In this document: in pieces, positions 19,181 through 29,500 of the stretch
Position numbering within the stretch: the first letter of the stretch is position 1
Layout of the letters: every line of letters begins with the position of its first letter
Assembly (NCBI RefSeq): GCF_002843385.1
Contig: NZ_MVDE01000015.1
Span: forward strand, 1 to 64,000
DNA: 64,000 bases
Direction: 5' to 3'
Origin: Labilibaculum manganireducens
GTDB taxonomy: Bacteria; Bacteroidota; Bacteroidia; Bacteroidales; Marinifilaceae
Position numbers and translations under genes: made by a program
Notes under the pieces: generated by a model
What the model was told of the DNA's origin: nothing
The model's input: only the letters and a program-made list of their open reading frames with translations
Databases searched by the model: none

Positions 19181-19181
19181 T
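19164..19181. promoter_or_regulatory. Perfect 18-bp palindrome, candidate operator
   Basis: ATTTCATGCGCATGAAAT equals its own reverse complement. It covers the -33 element and part of the spacer of the predicted lpxD promoter, a typical place for a repressor dimer to bind. It has no loop and no T tail, so it is not a terminator. Confidence 0.55.
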
Positions 19182-19277
19182 TTTTTCTCCTATTGCCTGC
19201 TTTATCTATAGAAAAAGTATTCTTGAAAATGAAGTTGAAATCATTTCTTAAGAGCTGGTAAATCACACAAATGACTC

Positions 19278-20531
19278 TTAAATTTTAGGATAACAGAGGT
19301 AATATTTTTTTACTGTTTTAGACAAGACAGAAGCATCCAGCATATCCGAAGCCTCTCCTATATCGCACTGCGTGTCATCCTTATATAAAATATTTATTTG
19401 ATCATCATCCGAGCTATATGCATTATTGCTGATCGAATTTGAAATCACCATAAATTCGAGGGCATGATCTGAACATCCAAAATAACGCCCCACCCGTTTT
19501 TTCACTTGATCAATATATTCTTTAGTGAAGGTCGTTTTTTGAATCTCAATTTTAAACAATTGCCGATCGCGTATGCATTTACACAAATAAGAAAGAACTT
19601 TATCGCTGTGGTCAGCCCAAACCTTAATGCTAACCATGATATCGTCATCATCAAGGTCGGCAAACATCTCCAAGGCATTTCGACCATTACAAACAACATT
19701 CGGATTTTCAAACTCCATCTTACCTACTTTGTTATACAAAAAGTAGGTTAAGGACGGAGTCGCAAACAATTCATCTCCCTTTTCGGCAAGGTATTTAGCT
19801 CTCTTCAAAATATGAACCAACATCTCTTCTGCAGCAATAACTGTTTTGTGCAAATACACCTGCCAATACATCAAACGCCGGGCGATCAGAAATTTTTCAA
19901 TTGAATAAATACCTTTAGCCTCCACTACCAACTGATCATTACGAACATCCAGCATTTTAATGATCCGTGCCGATCCAACCACCCCTTCGGTAACACCGGC
20001 AAAAAAACTATCGCGCCGTAAATAATCCAAACGATCCATATCCAACTGACTCGACACCAACTGATTCAAAAAACGCTTTGGATATTCATTCCGGAATATT
20101 TTTACGGCCACATCCAACTCACCCCTAAATTGATGATTTAAACGTTTCATAAATAATTCAGAAATCTGTTCGTGAGTTATGCCATCAACAATACTATACT
20201 CTAATGCATGAGAAAACGGCCCATGTCCAATATCGTGAAGTAATATTGCCGCATATACTCCTTCCTCCTCTTCCTGGGTAATTACGTGCCCTTTCGATCG
20301 AATGGTTTCTATTGCAAGACTCATTAAATGAGTGGCACCCAATGCGTGCTGAAATCTGTTATGAAAAGTTCCCGGAAAAACAAGGTAGGAGAGCCCCAGC
20401 TGTTTTATTCTTCTCAAACGCTGAAAAAAAGAATGCTCAACCAAATCGTACGATATCCCGGATGGGATATGAATAAATCCGTGAACCGGATCATTTACTA
20501 TTTTTTTCTTACTCCCAGTATTTAAACTCAT
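19278..20531 (-). CDS. HD-domain phosphohydrolase (dNTPase-like)
   Basis: This protein has an HD metal-binding domain: numbering from ATG 20531, His62 region (HNRFQHALG), then His99-Asp100 in LLHDIGHGPFSHALE. It resembles the dGTPase/SAMHD1-like family that hydrolyses nucleotides, but the substrate is unknown. I prefer MSLNTGSKKK at 20531 (417 residues); the frame stays open to 20681, but that extension is AT-rich and without family character. It sits upstream of lpxD on the same strand, with its own 240-nt spacer to lpxD. Confidence 0.85.
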   Translation of the reverse strand: MSLNTGSKKKIVNDPVHGFIHIPSGISYDLVEHSFFQRLRRIKQLGLSYLVFPGTFHNRFQHALGATHLMSLAIETIRSKGHVITQEEEEGVYAAILLHDIGHGPFSHALEYSIVDGITHEQISELFMKRLNHQFRGELDVAVKIFRNEYPKRFLNQLVSSQLDMDRLDYLRRDSFFAGVTEGVVGSARIIKMLDVRNDQLVVEAKGIYSIEKFLIARRLMYWQVYLHKTVIAAEEMLVHILKRAKYLAEKGDELFATPSLTYFLYNKVGKMEFENPNVVCNGRNALEMFADLDDDDIMVSIKVWADHSDKVLSYLCKCIRDRQLFKIEIQKTTFTKEYIDQVKKRVGRYFGCSDHALEFMVISNSISNNAYSSDDDQINILYKDDTQCDIGEASDMLDASVLSKTVKKYYLCYPKI

Positions 20532-20783
20532 ACGCTTTTGTATCATAGGCTGGTAACAAATGTATAAAAAGTAGCGAAAAAAGCCTATCTTAGTACTATT
20601 CAAACCCCAATTAAAATTGGCTTGTGAATAAAAATATCTTTCTTGAAATAAAGTAAAATCGTTCAAATGGGTTAAAATCATTCAATTGAACAAAGGAAGA
20701 GATCAAATTTCATTAAAAAAACTCATTTTCAAGAGAATAATTTTTCATTAGCGATTAGAATACAATAATTTAGAGGGATGTCA

Positions 20784-20816
20784 TTTGTTTTTTAGAACAT
20801 TTATCTCTAATTTTGC
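20784..20816 (+). promoter_or_regulatory. rimP-nusA-infB promoter
   Basis: TTTG (20784-20787), a 20-nt spacer, then TAATTTTGC (20808-20816): a full Bacteroidota promoter. Transcription would begin near 20822, giving a leader of about 65 nt. The TTG at 20785 that opens the frame lies in the -33 box, so it is not the start codon. Confidence 0.7.
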
Positions 20817-20845
20817 ATCGAAAAGTAAACAAATTGTGAGCTTTA

Positions 20846-20862
20846 GGGGACAAAAAGTCCCC
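20846..20862 (+). promoter_or_regulatory. GC-rich hairpin in the rimP leader
   Basis: GGGGAC-AAAAA-GTCCCC is followed by TATTTTATTG and lies 25 nt before the rimP ATG. It may be an attenuator or a protein-binding stem controlling the operon. Confidence 0.5.
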
Positions 20863-20886
20863 TATTTTATTGATATTAACCGATAT

Positions 20887-21351
20887 ATGATTGATAAGAA
20901 AACTATAACTGAAATTATTGAAAATGAAATTGCTGACACCGACCTGTTTCTGGTTGATGTAAGTGTTTCATCTGGAAATGCCATTTCAGTTGTAATTGAT
21001 AGCTATAACGGAGTACCGATCATTACTTGTATCGAACTAAGCAAAGCTATCGAAGGGCATTTTGATCGTGAAGTTGAAGACTTTGAATTACAAGTTGCTT
21101 CAGCTGGAATCGGTCAACCCTTTCAGGTTTTTAAACAATACCGCAAATACATAAATAAAGATGTTGAGGTATTGACAACTGAGGGGATTAAATTCTCAGG
21201 AAAACTGATCACCGTTGGTGATAATGAAATAGAAATTGAAGTTGAAGAAATGGAAAAGGTTGAAGGAAAAAAGAAGAAGCAACTTGTTGTGAAAAATTAC
21301 TCCTTCACTTTAGATCAAATTAAATCAACAAAAGATATTATTACTTTTTAA
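20887..21351 (+). CDS. rimP: RimP, ribosome maturation factor
   Basis: RimP is needed for 30S subunit maturation. The start at ATG 20887 (MIDKKTITEII) gives 155 residues, the usual size; the frame is open upstream but that part overlaps the promoter. The N-terminal domain carries VVIDSYNGVPIITCIELSKAIEGHFDRE, and DFELQVASAGIGQPF corresponds to the E-V-S-SPG family motif, here with AGIG instead of PGLD. The C-terminal domain is SH3-like. It is the first gene of rimP-nusA-infB. Confidence 0.93.
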   Translation: MIDKKTITEIIENEIADTDLFLVDVSVSSGNAISVVIDSYNGVPIITCIELSKAIEGHFDREVEDFELQVASAGIGQPFQVFKQYRKYINKDVEVLTTEGIKFSGKLITVGDNEIEIEVEEMEKVEGKKKKQLVVKNYSFTLDQIKSTKDIITF

Positions 21352-21370
21352 CAGGTAAACAGCTGAATAC

Positions 21371-22606
21371 ATGAACCTTATTGAGACTTTTTCAGAATTT
21401 AAGGAGTTGAAAAGCATCGACCGCGCTACAATGATGAGCGTGTTAGAAGATGTTTTCAGAAATCTTCTATTGAAAAATTATGGCACCGACGAAAACTATG
21501 ATATCATTATTAATCCAGACAAAGGTGACTTAGAGATCTGGAGAAATAGAGAAATTGTAGAAGACGGACAAGTAGAAGATGAAAACCTACAGATCTCACT
21601 TTCTGAAGCGAAAAAGATAGATGATGATTACGAAGTTGGTGAAGAAGTTACTGACGAAGTGAAATTTATGGATTTTGGCCGACGTTCGATTTTAACTTTA
21701 CGTCAGAATCTTTCTGCGAGAATTTTAGAATTGGAGAAAGACAATATCTTTAACTTATACAAAGACCGGGTTGGCGAAATTGTTACCGGTGAAGTTTATC
21801 AAATCTGGAAAAAAGAAATTCTTATTCTGGATGATGAAGAAAATGAATTAATTCTGCCGAAAACAGAACAAATCCCTTCTGACTATTTCCGCAAAGGAGA
21901 AACAGTTAGAGCGGTAGTTGTTCGTGTTGAGGTAAAAAATAACAGTCCTCTTATTGTTGTTTCAAGAACTTCTCCTGTTTTCCTTGAGAGATTATTTGAA
22001 CTGGAAGTACCGGAAATATTTGATGGTTTAATCACTATTAAAAATATTGTTCGAATTCCAGGTGAAAGAGCTAAGGTTGCAGTTGAATCATACGATGAAA
22101 GAATTGATCCTGTTGGAGCATGTGTAGGTATGAAAGGATCGAGAATACATGGTATTGTTCGTGAATTACGTAACGAAAACATCGATGTGATTAACTACAC
22201 AACCAACACTCAGCTATTTATCACAAGAGCTCTTAACCCAGCGAAAGTTTCCTCAGTAAAACTTAACGAAGAAACCAAGCGTGCTGAAGTTTATCTGGAT
22301 CCTGAAGAGGTTTCCTTAGCTATTGGTAAAGGTGGTTTAAACATCAAACTGGCAAGTCAGTTATCAGGATATGAAATTGATGTATATCGTGAGAAGTCTG
22401 AGGAGGAAGTTGAAGAAGATGTAAACTTATCAGAATTTACGGATGAAATTGATGCCTGGATAATTGATGAGTTAAAGAAAATTGGTTGTGATACAGCGAG
22501 AAGCGTTCTTGATTTATCTCCTGAGGAGTTAGAAAAAAGAACTGATCTTGAAATAGAGACCATTAATGAGATTTTGAATATTCTTAAATCCGAGTTCGAT
22601 AATTAA
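21371..22606 (+). CDS. nusA: Transcription factor NusA
   Basis: NusA binds RNA polymerase and modulates pausing, termination and antitermination. The 411-residue protein has the N-terminal RNAP-binding domain, an S1 domain (about 130-200, VGEIVTGEVYQIWKKEILI) and two KH domains with GMKGSRIHGIV and IGKGGLNIKLAS. The C-terminal acidic repeats of E. coli NusA are absent; a short helix-hairpin segment (IDELKKIGCDTARSVLDLSPEELEKR) replaces them. It lies 19 nt after rimP. Confidence 0.96.
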   Translation: MNLIETFSEFKELKSIDRATMMSVLEDVFRNLLLKNYGTDENYDIIINPDKGDLEIWRNREIVEDGQVEDENLQISLSEAKKIDDDYEVGEEVTDEVKFMDFGRRSILTLRQNLSARILELEKDNIFNLYKDRVGEIVTGEVYQIWKKEILILDDEENELILPKTEQIPSDYFRKGETVRAVVVRVEVKNNSPLIVVSRTSPVFLERLFELEVPEIFDGLITIKNIVRIPGERAKVAVESYDERIDPVGACVGMKGSRIHGIVRELRNENIDVINYTTNTQLFITRALNPAKVSSVKLNEETKRAEVYLDPEEVSLAIGKGGLNIKLASQLSGYEIDVYREKSEEEVEEDVNLSEFTDEIDAWIIDELKKIGCDTARSVLDLSPEELEKRTDLEIETINEILNILKSEFDN

Positions 22607-22667
22607 ATTCTTCAGAATCATGATGTAAATTTTTGAAACGGGACATTTTAACAGTTAACTTTTAAAT

Positions 22668-25600
22668 ATGGTGAAAGTCGATAAAAATATAAGACTTAGT
22701 AAATTAGCAAGAGAACTAAACGTTGGTACTTCAACAATTGTTGAATTTCTGAACAAAAAAGGCATTCCGATTGATTCCAATCCAAATACCAAAGTTTCAG
22801 AAGAGGCTTATAATATCCTCGCTAAAGAGTATAGCTCTGACTTAAATCTGAAAAAGGAATCTGAAAAGGTAAATCTGAAAAGTACCCGCGAAAGAAAAGA
22901 AACAGTTTCAATTGAAAAAATTTCTGAAGATTCAGAGCCTGAAACTCGTAGTAAAGAAAAATCTGTTGAAAAAACAGAAGAAGTAATTGCTAAAAAGGAA
23001 CCTGTTAAAATAGTTGGTAAAATTGATTTAGATGCATTAAAACCTAAAGCAAAACGACCACAGGAAACAAAACAGGAAGTCGTTGCAAAAACGAATCCGG
23101 ATAAGGTAGAAAAAACTATTAAGCCAGTTCAGTCTGAAGCTCCCAAGAAGGAAGCTCCTAAGGCGGATGTGACTACAGAGACACCTGTGGTTAAAATAGT
23201 TACACCTCCAAAAGTAGAACTTACTGAACAAACATCTGAACCTGCTAAAAATTCAGTTTCTGATGACCAAACTGTTAAAATGGAAACCCCGAAAAAAGAG
23301 GAAAAAGCCCGAGCTCCTAAAGAGGAGAAAAAAGATGAGCTTAAAGTGGTTGGCATGATTGATTTATCTGCATTAAATCAAAAAACCAGACCAACCAAAA
23401 AAACCAAGGCTGAAAAAGAAGTTGAAAGAAGGGAAAAACAGAAAGCTCCTGCTTCAAAACCTCAGGCTCAGGAAAATTCAGGCTCAGGAAAAGAAGAAAT
23501 TTTTAAATCTTCTACCCAAAGACTAGCTGGTCCTACTGTAGTTGGAAAGATTGAACTTCCAGTTGAGAAAAAGCCAAGTGCGGGGAATAAAGATAAAGTA
23601 TCTGCCAATCAGCGTAAGAAGCGTAAAAGAATTAAAAAAGATACTGAAAAAGTAAATTTAGCTAATCCCGGACAAGGAAAGCCAGGAAAACCAGGAACTA
23701 CTGAGGTAAGACTTAAAGGGACAGGCGCTGGTGCTGCTAAGTTCAATAAACTGAAGAAGAAAAGAGTCGTTAAAAAAGAGGTTAGCGAAGAAGATGTACA
23801 AAAGCAGATTAAAGATACTCTTGCCCGTTTAACCTCAAAAGGAGGTAAATCGAAAGGATCAAGACACCGTAGAGATAAACGTGACAGCGAAAGTGCAAAA
23901 AGAGAAAAAATTGCAGAACAAATTGAAGCTGAAAAAAATATTTTAAAGCTTACTGAATTTGTTACAGTTAATGAGTTGGCAACGATGATGGCCGTTCCTG
24001 TTACCAATATTATTGCAACTTGTATGGGATTAGGTTTATTTGTGTCTATCAATCAACGATTAGATGCAGAAACTATTGCCATTGTTGCTGATGAATTTAA
24101 CTTTAAAGCTGAATTTGTAAGTGTTGAACTTCAGGAATCAATTGAAGAAGAAGTTGACGAAGAAGCAGATTTATTATCCCGTGCTCCAATTGTTACTGTT
24201 ATGGGACACGTTGATCATGGTAAAACCTCCCTACTTGATTACGTTCGTCACGCGAATGTAATTGCAGGTGAAGCTGGGGGAATTACGCAGCACATAGGAG
24301 CTTACAATGTGAAGCTTGATGATGGAAGAAGAGTTTCTTTCCTTGATACTCCAGGTCACGAGGCATTTACCGCGATGCGTGCACGTGGTGCTCAGGTAAC
24401 TGATATTGCAATTATTATAATCGCGGCTGACGACAACGTAATGCCACAAACAATTGAGGCAATTAATCACGCAAGTGCAGCGGGAGTTCCTATTGTATTT
24501 GCAATTAACAAGATTGATAAGCCTGGTGCTGACCCTGAAAGAATTAAAGGAGAATTAGCAAATATGAACTATTTAGTTGAGGACTGGGGTGGTAAATACC
24601 AGTGTCAGGAAATCTCAGCAAAAAATGGTATTAACATTGAAGAGTTGCTGGAAAAAGTTCTTTTAGAAGCAGAAATGCTGGAACTTAAAGCAAATCCAAA
24701 TAAACGGGCTATTGGTTCGGTAATTGAATCATCATTAGATAAAGGTAGAGGTTATGTTACAACATTATTAGTACAGGCAGGAACCTTAAAAGTTGGAGAT
24801 GTTCTATTGGCAGGTAGTTACACTGGTCACGTAAAAGCAATGTACAATGAGCGTGGTAATAGAATAGAGAAGGTTGGTCCTTCAGAACCAGCTTTAATTC
24901 TTGGTTTGAACGGAGCCCCGCAGGCTGGTGACAATTTCAACGTAATGGAAAGTGAAAAAGAGGCGCGTTCCATAGCTAACAAACGTGAACAATTGCAACG
25001 TGAGCAAGGTCTTCGTACTCAGAAACACATTACACTTGATGAAATTGGCCGTCGTATTGCAATTGGAAACTTCCAGGAGCTTAATGTTATTGTAAAAGGT
25101 GATGTGGATGGATCGATTGAAGCTCTTTCTGATTCATTAATCAAGCTTTCTACTGAGGAAATTCAGGTGAATGTTATTCACAAAGCAGTTGGTCAGATTT
25201 CCGAATCGGATGTATTGCTTGCAACAGCTTCTAATGCTATTATTGTTGGATTCCAGGTTAGACCTTCTATTGGAGCAAGAAAACTTGCTGAGAAGGAAGA
25301 AATTGATATCCGTTTGTACTCGATTATCTACGATGCAATTGATGAATTAAAATCAGCAATGGAAGGTATGCTTTCTCCTGAAATTAAGGAAGAAATTACT
25401 GCTACTGTTGAGGTTGTGGAGGTATTTAACATTACCAAAGTGGGTAATATTGCAGGTTGTCTTGTTCGTGATGGAAAAATCAACCGTAACTCTAGAATCC
25501 GATTAATTCGCGATGGTATTGTTGTTTACACAGGAGTACTTGGTTCTCTGAAACGTTTCAAAGACGATGTGAAAGAAGTAGCGAAAGGTTACGAATGTGG

Positions 25601-25685
25601 ATTAAATATCGACAAATACAACGACATTAAAGTTGGCGATATGGTAGAAGCATTTGAAGAAATAGAGGTGAAAAAGAAATTGTAA
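22668..25685 (+). CDS. infB: Translation initiation factor IF-2
   Basis: IF-2 brings fMet-tRNA to the ribosome with GTP. The 1,005-residue protein has an N-terminal IF2 helix domain ([16 protein letters not shown]), a long Lys/Glu/Pro-rich linker (about 60-440), a second IF2-N piece ([32 protein letters not shown]), then the GTPase with GHVDHGKTS near 513, [14 protein letters not shown], and the C-terminal beta-barrel domains. It is in the standard order after nusA, ending with a strong terminator. Confidence 0.97.
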   Translation: MVKVDKNIRLSKLARELNVGTSTIVEFLNKKGIPIDSNPNTKVSEEAYNILAKEYSSDLNLKKESEKVNLKSTRERKETVSIEKISEDSEPETRSKEKSVEKTEEVIAKKEPVKIVGKIDLDALKPKAKRPQETKQEVVAKTNPDKVEKTIKPVQSEAPKKEAPKADVTTETPVVKIVTPPKVELTEQTSEPAKNSVSDDQTVKMETPKKEEKARAPKEEKKDELKVVGMIDLSALNQKTRPTKKTKAEKEVERREKQKAPASKPQAQENSGSGKEEIFKSSTQRLAGPTVVGKIELPVEKKPSAGNKDKVSANQRKKRKRIKKDTEKVNLANPGQGKPGKPGTTEVRLKGTGAGAAKFNKLKKKRVVKKEVSEEDVQKQIKDTLARLTSKGGKSKGSRHRRDKRDSESAKREKIAEQIEAEKNILKLTEFVTVNELATMMAVPVTNIIATCMGLGLFVSINQRLDAETIAIVADEFNFKAEFVSVELQESIEEEVDEEADLLSRAPIVTVMGHVDHGKTSLLDYVRHANVIAGEAGGITQHIGAYNVKLDDGRRVSFLDTPGHEAFTAMRARGAQVTDIAIIIIAADDNVMPQTIEAINHASAAGVPIVFAINKIDKPGADPERIKGELANMNYLVEDWGGKYQCQEISAKNGINIEELLEKVLLEAEMLELKANPNKRAIGSVIESSLDKGRGYVTTLLVQAGTLKVGDVLLAGSYTGHVKAMYNERGNRIEKVGPSEPALILGLNGAPQAGDNFNVMESEKEARSIANKREQLQREQGLRTQKHITLDEIGRRIAIGNFQELNVIVKGDVDGSIEALSDSLIKLSTEEIQVNVIHKAVGQISESDVLLATASNAIIVGFQVRPSIGARKLAEKEEIDIRLYSIIYDAIDELKSAMEGMLSPEIKEEITATVEVVEVFNITKVGNIAGCLVRDGKINRNSRIRLIRDGIVVYTGVLGSLKRFKDDVKEVAKGYECGLNIDKYNDIKVGDMVEAFEEIEVKKKL

Positions 25686-25705
25686 AATACAATTCTATAA
25701 ATAGT

Positions 25706-25736
25706 AAAAAGCAGGCTGTTCAGCCTGCTTTTTTTT
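25706..25736 (+). terminator. infB terminator
   Basis: AAAAAGCAGGCTG and CAGCCTGCTTTTT pair around TT, followed by more T. It begins 21 nt after the infB stop. Confidence 0.85.
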
Positions 25737-25916
25737 ATGTCTTTACTTTGCAATTAGTTTTAATGTCAGGATATTCCTAAATCAGTATTCCAGATTTTTT
25801 AAATTGCAAATTAAGAGTATAAAGGGCTACAATTTAATACTCTATATCGTTCAAAATTACTAATATTCAAAAGGCATAAATCCAAAATTATTTTTTTACA
25901 CTAAAGATTTTAATCC

Positions 25917-25951
25917 ATAAAAAAACCCTCACACGGTTGGTATGAGGGTTT
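25917..25951 (-). terminator. gcvH terminator
   Basis: On the minus strand AAACCCTCA and TGAGGGTTT pair around a 12-nt loop, followed by a run of T. It lies just past the gcvH stop (25969). Confidence 0.75.
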
Positions 25952-25968
25952 CATTACATATTGAATAA

Positions 25969-26343
25969 CTACAATAATTCTTTGTATTGCTCTGCAGTTA
26001 ATAATTCTTCTAATTCTGAACTATCAGCAATTTTAATTTTCACAATCCAACCTTCACCATATGGATCAGAGTTGATCAAATCCGGAGCCTCTTCCAATTT
26101 CTCATTGAACTCTAACACTTCACCCCCAATTGGCATAAACATGTCTGAAACAGTCTTAACTGCCTCAATAGTTCCGAATATTTCTTCTTTATCTAATTCA
26201 TCGCCTTCGGTTTCAACTTCAACAAAAACGATATCTCCAAGCTCTCCTTGAGCAAAGTCAGTAACACCAACAAAGGCTTCTTCTCCTTCAACACGAATCC
26301 ATTCGTGATCTTTGGTATACTTTAAATTTTCAGGTACATTCAT
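25969..26343 (-). CDS. gcvH: Glycine cleavage H protein
   Basis: GcvH carries the lipoyl arm between P, T and L proteins of the glycine cleavage system. The 124-residue protein has the lipoyl Lys63 in [13 protein letters not shown] and the conserved start [13 protein letters not shown] -7 box TAAATTTG at 26382-26389 (minus strand) lies 39 nt upstream. The other gcv genes are not in this window. The order ruvA-sprA-gcvH is known from other Bacteroidota, including Flavobacterium. Confidence 0.96.
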   Translation of the reverse strand: MNVPENLKYTKDHEWIRVEGEEAFVGVTDFAQGELGDIVFVEVETEGDELDKEEIFGTIEAVKTVSDMFMPIGGEVLEFNEKLEEAPDLINSDPYGEGWIVKIKIADSSELEELLTAEQYKELL

Positions 26344-26381
26344 GATAGTATGTTGTTTATTAAGAGTATTAAATTACTGCC

Positions 26382-26389
26382 CAAATTTA
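26382..26389 (-). promoter_or_regulatory. gcvH promoter (-7 box)
   Basis: The minus strand reads TAAATTTG, a match to TAnnTTTG, 39 nt before the gcvH start. No clear -33 box is present. Confidence 0.45.
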
Positions 26390-26518
26390 CATTTTTTTTT
26401 TAATTATAAAATATCACGTCATACGTAATTGAATGTTTTAGAACTTATTCTTATTCATTCTATTTGATGATTAATAATCATTGCAAAATCAGAATATAAG
26501 TGCATAACAGTAAAACCT

Positions 26519-29500
26519 CTAATTCGCAAGAGTAAAACGAATACTCGCACCAAATTCAGTAGTTGTAGTTGGGTATGAAAGTGAAACATAAGGAGTATTT
26601 ACAATCCGGTCGTAATACAGTCTTAAATTAAATCTGTTACTCAAAACATAGTCAGCACTAAACTTAACTGTTACTACTTTCTGTCCTGATGTTAACTGAT
26701 CCACTTCATCAACAATTTTTCTAATGATGGTATTGTTCTTACGAATTGATAGATCTCCCCTCAAATTAAGATCACTCTTATATTTTTTTTGCTTAGACCC
26801 CGAACCTATTATCATACCAAAATCATCAAATCGATATCCCAAACCAAAAATCATTTCATTAGAAGCCACTTCTGTTAACTGGGTATTTGATAAACTTAGA
26901 ATCAAATTTCGTGTGCGCTTAATTTCAAAACTCGTCGAGAAATTATTCTTCCAAATCATATCAACGTTTATCAGGGGATTGAATTGCTCATTTATGGAAA
27001 TTGAATTGGCTTCATAAAGAGGTAGAAAATTATGCGCCATATCCTGAATAATACTGTATCCGTCGTCACCTTCCTCGTAAGTTAAATTGGTATTATACGA
27101 ACCCACATCATATGTTGCACTATATGAATGACTCAAATTTATAGATTTGAAATACCTCTTAACTAACGGAAGTTTGGATAAGCCTTCGAAAGTCACTCTC
27201 CAATTTGGTTTCATCCGGGAAATGGCCGGGAACAAACTATTATACCCTTTTCCTCCATTGCCATATGCTTTAAGAAAAGCTGGAATTAAAACTTCCTGAG
27301 ATGTTTCTCCGTAACCTTCATAGTAATCCGTCTCTACTTTCGTTGTTTCTGTTCCTACAACAACCTCTGTGAATATTTTTTTGTCCTCATAATTTTCACC
27401 ATATCTCTCTTTTGCCAATCGTAAACTTTCTTCTTTTCTTAAATCTAAAAATTTATCGAAATAGGCCGAAGAGTAATCTCCTGTATTCCCTATTGTAAAA
27501 AAGGCCGATTTCAAACTTAAAAAACTCATGCTGAAATTACCCGATTTAACAAGATTCTCGGCTGTAAAATTATCATTCCCCGAATCGTAAATATAGTATT
27601 CGCTTCGGTTTCTTGAATAATTACGATTTGCCGTTAAATCAATTTTCAATCCTTTTACCGGTTCAACAGTACTTCTTATGGTAAAATTTTGAGTATGACT
27701 CATTACGTATGGTTCATTCAAAGCTTCATCGGTTGTAATCCAACCTTTTTCGGCCGCACTTCTGGCAAAATTATTATCCTGATTACCAATCAAAAAGTTA
27801 AAACCAGGAGCCTTGGTTCCGTTATATGACTCACCACCAAAATAATTTGTTTGCGGCATATATCCAGGTAAAGTTGTTGAGTTAATCTCTGAATAATTAA
27901 CCGAAATATTACGAACACTCATTACTGTTCTCAGAAAATTCTCCCCTATTAAGGCAAAAACTCCTTCACTCTCCGAAAGCTTGCCATTGACTCTTACCCG
28001 AACATTTTTCACATTCTCGCTTGAAGTAATCTTAGCTCTGTTACCTGTTACAGATTTCACCTTAACCTTTACTTCTTTTCCCTGAGTATCGTAAACCTTA
28101 ATGGAGATATCCTCGGTTGACAATTTATGGTATATAGAGGTAGGAATTCCAGCTTTCAACTCAGCAACAGTACCTTCATAATTAACCTTCTTGTAATTCT
28201 CTGTTTTCTTTTTGTATTTCCGGTTCGAACCGTATTTTTGATTAATTCTTTTCAGCAAACCAATTTTATTGTACAAATTAACAAGGTTTAGCTGCCCGTT
28301 TACCTGTATATTATTGGAATTTCGAATGGTATTTCCCAACTCGATAGTATCGGCAGTTATTGCTCCGGCATTCCAATCATATGCCCCCGCATACCGTGCT
28401 GTAACGGATGTCCAGTTCAACAATGGAATTTTATTTATTGGAACCGTATAAGTAAGATTAAAATTATGATGGTACTGAATATTTCGCCCACCATCCATTA
28501 AATTATTCCAAATGGAATCTTTCCAAATATTATAGGTTTCACGATCTCTATCTCTATCAACAATTCCTTCCGGTTCATCAATTCGAGATGTATTTGTCGC
28601 TGAAAAATCAAACTTTAGTCCTTTCGTTAAGTTGTATTTTAAATCGTAATAACGATACCATATAAAATCCTTATCGAAAGTAGGTTTAATTTTAATAGTG
28701 GCGAGCTCTGTGTTTCCACTTCCTATTTCAGGAATATGCCTTTTCTCAATTTCACGGTAATAGCGCTGCAAATCAGATCGGAAAGAAAGTTGTGTCGGCA
28801 GATAGTAAAAATTAAAATCCTTTAATAATCTGAACATCGGATTTTGAAATGCTTTAACCCTCTTAAACGGCTGAACATTTTTCGGCACATTATTATAGTT
28901 ATAACTCAATACACCTCTGTAATTCTTTTCCAAATCACGAACCGTATTCACATCTCTTGAATAAGTTTCGTTGTAGGAATAGGTAAGAGATAAATTCGAA
29001 ACATCAAGCAATTTAGGTTTTCCCTCCGCCTTTTCTATACGAACATTCGTTAAATTAAAACTCTTTCTTTTCGTATATTCCTGAGACATTTTTTTGATGG
29101 AGTCCCGCTCTGTTTTTGAATTCGCATTCTCAAGTGCTACATCCAGTGGGATATCCGGATCTAAAGGATTGTACTCGGGACTTTTTGTTTCTTCAGAAAT
29201 AGCGTAATACAATGGAATACGAACTCCCGATTTTTCTGGAAAGAATTTACCTAACTCAAAACTGGCTGATAAATCATATTGAAATATATCATCTTTGTAT
29301 CGGTCATTAACACCATCTTCTATCCCTCCAAAACCAGATGTAATTTTACTTCCAGCCCAAGTTACTGTACCAAAATCAGCTAATTTTGTTGTTACCCGCA
29401 GATTTGCAGCCCAACCTCCATCTTCATCAAAATCCGTCAATCGCATTTCATTCAGCCAGACCTCTACCGATTTTAGTTGATGATCATCCATTCCGGCAGC

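Noticed and set aside
20785-20886. N-terminal extension of RimP from TTG 20785
   Set aside because: The start would be inside the -33 promoter box and the leader hairpin; family length and start fit ATG 20887.
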